Source of the DNA: Pseudoduganella namucuonensis
Lineage (GTDB): Bacteria > Pseudomonadota > Gammaproteobacteria > Burkholderiales > Burkholderiaceae_D
DNA: 64,000 nt
Direction of reading: 5' to 3'
Assembly (NCBI RefSeq): GCF_900116645.1
Contig: NZ_FPBO01000019.1
Span: forward strand, 62,001 to 126,000
Of the stretch, positions 60,213-64,000 are shown in pieces. The notes below the pieces were generated by a model. That model was not told the origin of the DNA. It searched no databases and saw nothing but the letters and a program-made list of their open reading frames with translations. The number at the start of each line of letters is the position of its first letter. Position 1 is the first letter of the stretch. The position numbers and the translations under genes were made by a program.

Positions 60213-61013
60213 TCAGAGCGCCAGCAGGCGCGGCGCGACCTTGCCGGTTTGCGCCGTGGCGAACAGCGCGGCGCGGGCCGATTCGAAGCGCTCGATCGCC
60301 TCCGCGTCGGCCACCGACGGCCAAGTGACGTCCTCGCCCTTGTCGAAGGCGAGCAAGGCCGCGTCCACGAGATCGTCCACCGCCATGACGGACTCCGGGG
60401 CCAGGGCCGACAGGGGCACGCCGGACTGGTCCCAGACTTCGGTGGCCGTTGCGGCGGGAAGCACAACCTGGACCTTCACGCCGGTATCGGCCAGTTCCTG
60501 CTGAAGCCCGCGGCTGAACGCCAGCACGAAGGCCTTGGTGCCGCTGTAGACGGAGCTGATCGGCATGGAATGCAGCGCCATGGCGGAGGCGATGTTGATG
60601 ATCGCGCCTTCATTGCGCGCCTTGAGTCCCGGCAGGGCCGCATGCGACAGGCGCGTCAGCGCCGTGATGTTCAGCGCAATCTGCGACAGGGAGTCCTGCA
60701 AGGGGCTGCCCAGGATCGGAGCAAGCCGCGCGATGCCGGCGTTGTTCACCAGGATGCTGACATCCGGCGTGCTGGACAGGAATTGCTCGACGCTGGCCTG
60801 GCCAGCCTCCGTGCCGAGGTCGGCGACCAGTGGCTCGACCCGCACCCCGTGCGTCTTTGCGATCTTGGCCGCCAGCGATTGCAAGCGCTCCTCGCGGCGC
60901 GCGACCAGCACCAGGTCGTAGCCGCGTTTGGCCAGGCGGTCGGCGTAGACCGCGCCTATGCCGGACGACGCGCCGGTCACCACCGCGATTTTTTTGGAAG
61001 AAGAAGTAGACAT
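60213..61013 (-). CDS. Short-chain dehydrogenase (classical SDR, first type)
   Basis: SDR of 266 residues. The cofactor motif is VVTGASSGIGAVYADRLAKRG, NNAG occurs in ILVNNAGIARL and the catalytic residues are in IINIASAMALHSMPISSVYSGTK (given as SAMALHS and SVYSGTK). A basic residue after the first strand (VARREERL) suggests NADP. The last 60 residues, ending ESARAALFATAQTGKVAP, are as in DltE-like SDRs. It starts 52 bp after the previous SDR gene. Confidence 0.93.
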   Translation of the reverse strand: MSTSSSKKIAVVTGASSGIGAVYADRLAKRGYDLVLVARREERLQSLAAKIAKTHGVRVEPLVADLGTEAGQASVEQFLSSTPDVSILVNNAGIARLAPILGSPLQDSLSQIALNITALTRLSHAALPGLKARNEGAIINIASAMALHSMPISSVYSGTKAFVLAFSRGLQQELADTGVKVQVVLPAATATEVWDQSGVPLSALAPESVMAVDDLVDAALLAFDKGEDVTWPSVADAEAIERFESARAALFATAQTGKVAPRLLAL

Positions 61014-61065
61014 CGTTGTTTCCTTTTGGTTGAGAGTTGTACTGCGTGGCTTGTGTTGCGTATTG

Positions 61066-61872
61066 CTATGCGAGCCGCAGATCCTTGCGTATGCCCGAGT
61101 CCATCACCCCGGCAGGGGCGAAGGTGCGCAGCAGGCGCAGGCGCGCGGCCAGACCGCCGGCGGTGTATCGCAGTTTCGGACGGACCGCCAGCGCCGCTTT
61201 CAGCACCGTATCGGCCACCACGTCCGGCCCCTCGGCGCCCTCCATCACTTCCCCGATGCGCCGGGCCATGGCGGTCCGCACCTCGCGGTAGGCCTCGAGT
61301 TTGGCGTCCGGCTCCAGCAGGTTGGCGTCGAACGGTGTCTTGGTGTAGGCGGGCTCGACGACCACGGAACGGATGCCCCAGTTGCGCAATTCGTGGTCCA
61401 GCGATTCCGAATAGCCTTCAATGGCGTGCTTGGTGGCGGCATACAGCGCGCCATACGGCATCGGCAGAAAACCGAGCACCGAGCCGATGTTGATGACGCG
61501 GCCGCCGCCCTGGGCCCGCATATGCGGCAGCACCGCGCGCGTCATGCGCACCACGCCGAAGAAGTTGGTGTCGAATATGGACTGCGCCTGTGCGATCGAA
61601 CTCTCCTCCGCGCCGGCCGGGGCCACGCCGAAGCCCGCGTTGTTCACCAGCAGGTCGATCCGCCCTTCCAGCCGCATCACGCAGGCGACGGCCTCCTGGA
61701 CCGAGGCGTCGCTGGTCACGTCCAGGGCCAGCATCTCGTATGCGCGCCGGCCCGCTTGCGCGCCGCGGCGGCTGGTGCCGTACACCTTGAAGCCGGCTTG
61801 CGCGAGCCGCTTCGCCGTGGCTTCGCCGATGCCGGACGAGGCTCCGGTGACGAGTGCGATCTTGGTATTCAT
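61066..61872 (-). CDS. Short-chain dehydrogenase (classical SDR, second type)
   Basis: SDR of 268 residues. It has VTGASSGIGEATAKRLAQAG, the basic YGTSRRG loop favouring NADP, LLVNNAGFGVAPAG, and the catalytic NIGSVLGFLPMPYGALYAATK. The ATG at 61872 is preferred over 61878 because AAGG lies 7-10 bp upstream. It is the first gene after the tetR gene in the same direction; a 20-bp palindrome 20 bp upstream is a likely operator. Similar SDRs paired with AcrR-type regulators are common in reductive stress operons. Confidence 0.93.
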   Translation of the reverse strand: MNTKIALVTGASSGIGEATAKRLAQAGFKVYGTSRRGAQAGRRAYEMLALDVTSDASVQEAVACVMRLEGRIDLLVNNAGFGVAPAGAEESSIAQAQSIFDTNFFGVVRMTRAVLPHMRAQGGGRVINIGSVLGFLPMPYGALYAATKHAIEGYSESLDHELRNWGIRSVVVEPAYTKTPFDANLLEPDAKLEAYREVRTAMARRIGEVMEGAEGPDVVADTVLKAALAVRPKLRYTAGGLAARLRLLRTFAPAGVMDSGIRKDLRLA

Positions 61873-61892
61873 GGCCATCCTTTCATTAGTAG

Positions 61893-61912
61893 AATATGAT
61901 GCTCATCATATT
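61893..61912. promoter_or_regulatory. Putative operator of the second TetR: 20-bp perfect palindrome
   Basis: AATATGATG-N2-CATCATATT, perfect in both arms, lies between the 3' end of the second tetR gene (61934) and the SDR start (61872). Its core TGATG-N2-CATCA recurs at the tetR start. Confidence 0.75.
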
Positions 61913-61933
61913 TTAAAGCAAAAAAAACCGCCG

Positions 61934-62548
61934 TCAGTCGTCGACGACAGCCGGGGTGAATTGTTTCAGCGCGGCTGCGCACAGGGCCTTCGACAGCCTG
62001 GGGTCGTCCACGGCGCGCGCGACCATGGCGGTGCCCACCAGGGCGCAGACCAGCGCCATGGCCCGCTCGTGCGCCTCGGGCTGGCCCCAGTCGGGCAGTT
62101 GGCGGGCGAACAGGTCGATCATTTCCTTGATGTGGATGGTCGCGGCGCGCCGCACCTCCGGCGCCTGGCGCGGCATTTCAGAGCCCAGCGCGGAAACCGG
62201 GCAGCCGGTCTCGATGGCCCCGATATGCTCCGGCGACAAATAGGCCTGGATCATGGCCTGCAGGGCCAGCCCCGGAGGCGCGGCGGCCGCCACCCGCGCG
62301 GCCAGGGCCACCGATTCGGCGCCGGCGCGGTCGCCCGCCTCGGCCAACAAGGCGTCGCGCGATTCGAAGTGGGCGTAGAAGCCGCCGTGCGTCAGCCCGG
62401 CCTCCTTCATGATGTCCGCCACCCCGGTGCCATCGTAGCCGCTGCGGCGGATGGCGCGCGCCGCCACCTCCACGATGCGTTCGTGCGTGGCTTCCTTGCG
62501 GCTGGGGGCCGTCTGCCTGACGGGCTGCTTGGTGGATTTCGTCTTCAT
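61934..62548 (-). CDS. TetR/AcrR-family regulator of the reductase operon
   Basis: Regulator of 204 residues. The DNA-binding part reads RIVEVAARAIRRSGYDGTGVADIMKEAG and THGGFYAHFESRDALLAEA, as in the AcrR/NemR-like branch. It contains one Cys in ETGCPVSALGSE, at a site that matches the redox- or electrophile-sensing Cys in related TetR_C proteins. The start may be ATG 62548, 62557 or 62560; none has a strong ribosome site. A TGATG-N2-CATCA element overlaps these starts, so autorepression is likely. The enzymes downstream reduce electrophiles, which fits an electrophile sensor. Confidence 0.9.
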   Translation of the reverse strand: MKTKSTKQPVRQTAPSRKEATHERIVEVAARAIRRSGYDGTGVADIMKEAGLTHGGFYAHFESRDALLAEAGDRAGAESVALAARVAAAAPPGLALQAMIQAYLSPEHIGAIETGCPVSALGSEMPRQAPEVRRAATIHIKEMIDLFARQLPDWGQPEAHERAMALVCALVGTAMVARAVDDPRLSKALCAAALKQFTPAVVDD

Positions 62549-62560
62549 GATGGTCATCAT
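62547..62560. promoter_or_regulatory. Second TetR operator-like site overlapping its own start
   Basis: ATGATG-N2-CATCAT, sharing the core of the 61893-61912 palindrome. It covers the candidate ATG codons of the tetR gene, so binding would block its own expression. Confidence 0.55.
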
Positions 62561-62601
62561 ATAGCATTTCGCGCGAACGTGCACGGCCCCGGTTTTATCT
62601 G

Positions 62602-62618
62602 TATTCCATTCGGGAATA
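62602..62618. promoter_or_regulatory. Short inverted repeat in the gap before the second TonB receptor
   Basis: TATTCC-N5-GGAATA lies between the tetR start and the receptor gene at 62751. Possible operator; no regulator is assigned. Confidence 0.3.
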
Positions 62619-62750
62619 GGAACTGGAAAACAATTCCTTTGTAGTTTAGGCACCCTCTGCCGAATAATCGCTTGGCCGAGGCGTTGTATTCCAACGCAAA
62701 TTCTGAGGCCGACGACGGCCCGGGCGCACATAAACAACAATGGAGACACC

Positions 62751-64000
62751 ATGTTCAACCCCACCACCCTGCGCCGCGCAGTGTTGATCAGCCTGTACGG
62801 TTCCGCAGCGCTGGCCGCCCTTTCCCCGGCCGCCCACGCCCAGTCCTCCCCGGAAGGCGCGAAGAGCGAACAAATGCAAACCGTGAACGTGGTCGGCACG
62901 CGCCGCGCCAACGCCTCCGCCACCGAGACCGCGCTGCCGGTCGACTTCATCCCCATGAACAAGGCCGCCGAGCAAGGCGCCCAGTTCGACCTGGCGCAGT
63001 CGCTGACCTACATCTCGCCATCGTTCAACTCCACCCGCCAGACCGGCGCGGACGGCGCCGACCTGGTCGATTCCGCCGCCCTGCGCGGCCTGGGTTCGGA
63101 CCAGACCCTGGTGCTGGTGAACGGCAAGCGCCGCCACACCACCGCGCTGGTCAACCTGTTCGGCGCGCGCAACCGCGGCAACACCGGCACCGACATGAAC
63201 GCCGTGCCGCTGCTGGCCATCCGCAACGTGCAGGTGCTGCGCGACGGCGCGGCGGCCCAATACGGCTCGGACGCGATCGCCGGCGTGATCAACATCGACC
63301 TGAAGAAAAGCCTGGGCTGCGAGGCGGTGGCCGGCTACGGCCAATACTCCGAGGGCGACGGCAAGAACTACCTGACCTCGGCCTATTGCGGCGTGAAGGT
63401 GGGCGACAAGGGCGTGATCGGCGTCACCGGCGAATACCTGGACCGCGGCCGCTCCAACCGCGCGGAACCCGGCAACCCGCGCATCATCGGCGACACCAAG
63501 GCGCGGAACAAGACGCTGTACGCCAACGGCGAACTGCCCGTCACCGCCGACGGCCGCCTGTACTTCACGGCCGGCACGCAGGTGCGCGAGGCCTCCAGCG
63601 CCGCCTGGGCGCGCAACGGCACGGACGACGTCCCCACCCGCAACTCGGCCGCCATGTATCCGAACGGCTTCGTCCCCTTCATCAACGCCGACATCGACGA
63701 CCAGTACGGCACGCTGGGCTACCGCACCCGCGCCGGCGAATGGAACGCGGACCTGTCGCAGACCTACGGCTACAACAAGATGATGTACAACATCGCCAAC
63801 ACGCTGAACGCCTCCATCGCCAACAAGGACCTGCTGGCCGGCGGCAAGGGCGTCAGCCCGGCCGCCTTCGGCGCCGGCGGCTTCTCCTTCCAGCAGCAGA
63901 CCACCAACGTGGACTTCAGCCGGCTGTTCGACGGCGTGATGAGCGGCTTGAACGTGGCCTTCGGCGGCGAGTACCGCACCGAGACCTACAAGATCTTCGC
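62751..64000 (+). CDS. TonB-dependent outer-membrane receptor, C-terminal part outside the window
   Basis: Outer-membrane receptor; 416 residues are visible and the gene runs off the right edge. A signal peptide ends near SPAAHAQ. The plug follows with MQTVNVVGTRRAN (TonB-box-like region), DLAQSLTYISPSFNS, ALRGLGSDQTLVLVNGKRRH and YGSDAIAGVINIDLK, the pattern of receptors for carbohydrates, vitamins or organic compounds rather than the siderophore type at 20707. The barrel begins after about residue 200 and has a Cys pair (KKSLGCEAV and SAYCGVKVG). GGAG precedes the ATG. Its neighbour to the left is the second tetR, so co-regulation is possible. Confidence 0.92.
   Translation, partial: MFNPTTLRRAVLISLYGSAALAALSPAAHAQSSPEGAKSEQMQTVNVVGTRRANASATETALPVDFIPMNKAAEQGAQFDLAQSLTYISPSFNSTRQTGADGADLVDSAALRGLGSDQTLVLVNGKRRHTTALVNLFGARNRGNTGTDMNAVPLLAIRNVQVLRDGAAAQYGSDAIAGVINIDLKKSLGCEAVAGYGQYSEGDGKNYLTSAYCGVKVGDKGVIGVTGEYLDRGRSNRAEPGNPRIIGDTKARNKTLYANGELPVTADGRLYFTAGTQVREASSAAWARNGTDDVPTRNSAAMYPNGFVPFINADIDDQYGTLGYRTRAGEWNADLSQTYGYNKMMYNIANTLNASIANKDLLAGGKGVSPAAFGAGGFSFQQQTTNVDFSRLFDGVMSGLNVAFGGEYRTETYKIF

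Noticed and set aside
1..64000. tRNA, rRNA, CRISPR arrays, prophage genes
   Set aside because: No conserved tRNA/rRNA segments, no regularly spaced repeats and no phage structural or integrase genes were recognised on either strand.

Overview
The window is a high-GC chromosomal segment of a Gram-negative betaproteobacterium, most likely an Oxalobacteraceae member of the Massilia/Duganella group. This is inferred from the TonB receptors, OmpW, DsbD, a PEP-CTERM protein, a JDVT-CTERM protein and the HglS lysine pathway seen together; no rRNA or housekeeping marker is present to fix the genus. I found no rRNA, tRNA, CRISPR array, prophage or complete insertion sequence.

Region 1 (1-26.5 kb) looks like an uptake-and-catabolism island. 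It holds a peptide-type ABC transporter with a C45 acyltransferase/amidase, a GntR regulator with two winged-helix units, an SGNH esterase, a YtcJ-type amidohydrolase and a beta-propeller protein. It continues with a PLP-dependent dehydratase, a tannase/feruloyl-esterase-like enzyme and a PepSY-flavodoxin-FNR membrane reductase. A Fe3+/polyamine-type ABC transporter without a binding protein lies opposite a siderophore-type TonB receptor, an outer-membrane protein, an aldehyde dehydrogenase, a cupin and a tartrate/isopropylmalate-type dehydrogenase. A 24-bp palindrome (TGTATTTAA-N6-TTAAATACA) recurs in three or four of the intergenic gaps and may be the GntR operator. Inside this island, 14.5-17.4 kb is a debris zone: an intact HAF-repeat PEP-CTERM gene, a decayed second copy of it, a frameshifted MqsA-type antitoxin and an orphan MazE-type antitoxin.

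Region 2 (26.6-44.9 kb) has a small Gly/Gln-rich protein and a chemotaxis receptor, then the most interesting locus. An ECF sigma/anti-sigma/subtilase/outer-membrane operon reads left. Reading right is an operon for a 127-residue CPBP-type intramembrane protease (MrtJ-like), a cytochrome c/choice-of-anchor protein with a JDVT-CTERM sorting tail, a TlpA thioredoxin, DUF4266 and DUF3570 proteins and DsbD, followed by TrxB. The two start regions carry near-identical divergent promoters (TTGAACC-N16-GTAT), so one sigma factor probably drives both. The anti-sigma factor has a periplasmic domain resembling a subtilase propeptide. A 1684-residue Ser/Thr kinase-ATPase-GAF-GGDEF protein follows.

Region 3 (44.9-50.0 kb) is a lysine-catabolism module: HglS (2-oxoadipate to D-2-hydroxyglutarate), a D-2-hydroxyglutarate dehydrogenase, an amino-acid permease and a divergent LysR regulator.

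Region 4 (50.0-62.6 kb) has two TetR-controlled modules. The first has enoyl-CoA hydratase, alpha/beta hydrolase, acyl-CoA ligase, SDR, OmpW and GMC oxidoreductase, with four copies of ATAAC-N3-GTTAT. The second has two SDRs, an OYE-type ene-reductase, a quinone-oxidoreductase-like protein and a DUF2147 protein, with a 20-bp palindrome before the first SDR and a shorter copy at the tetR start. The window ends inside a second TonB-dependent receptor.
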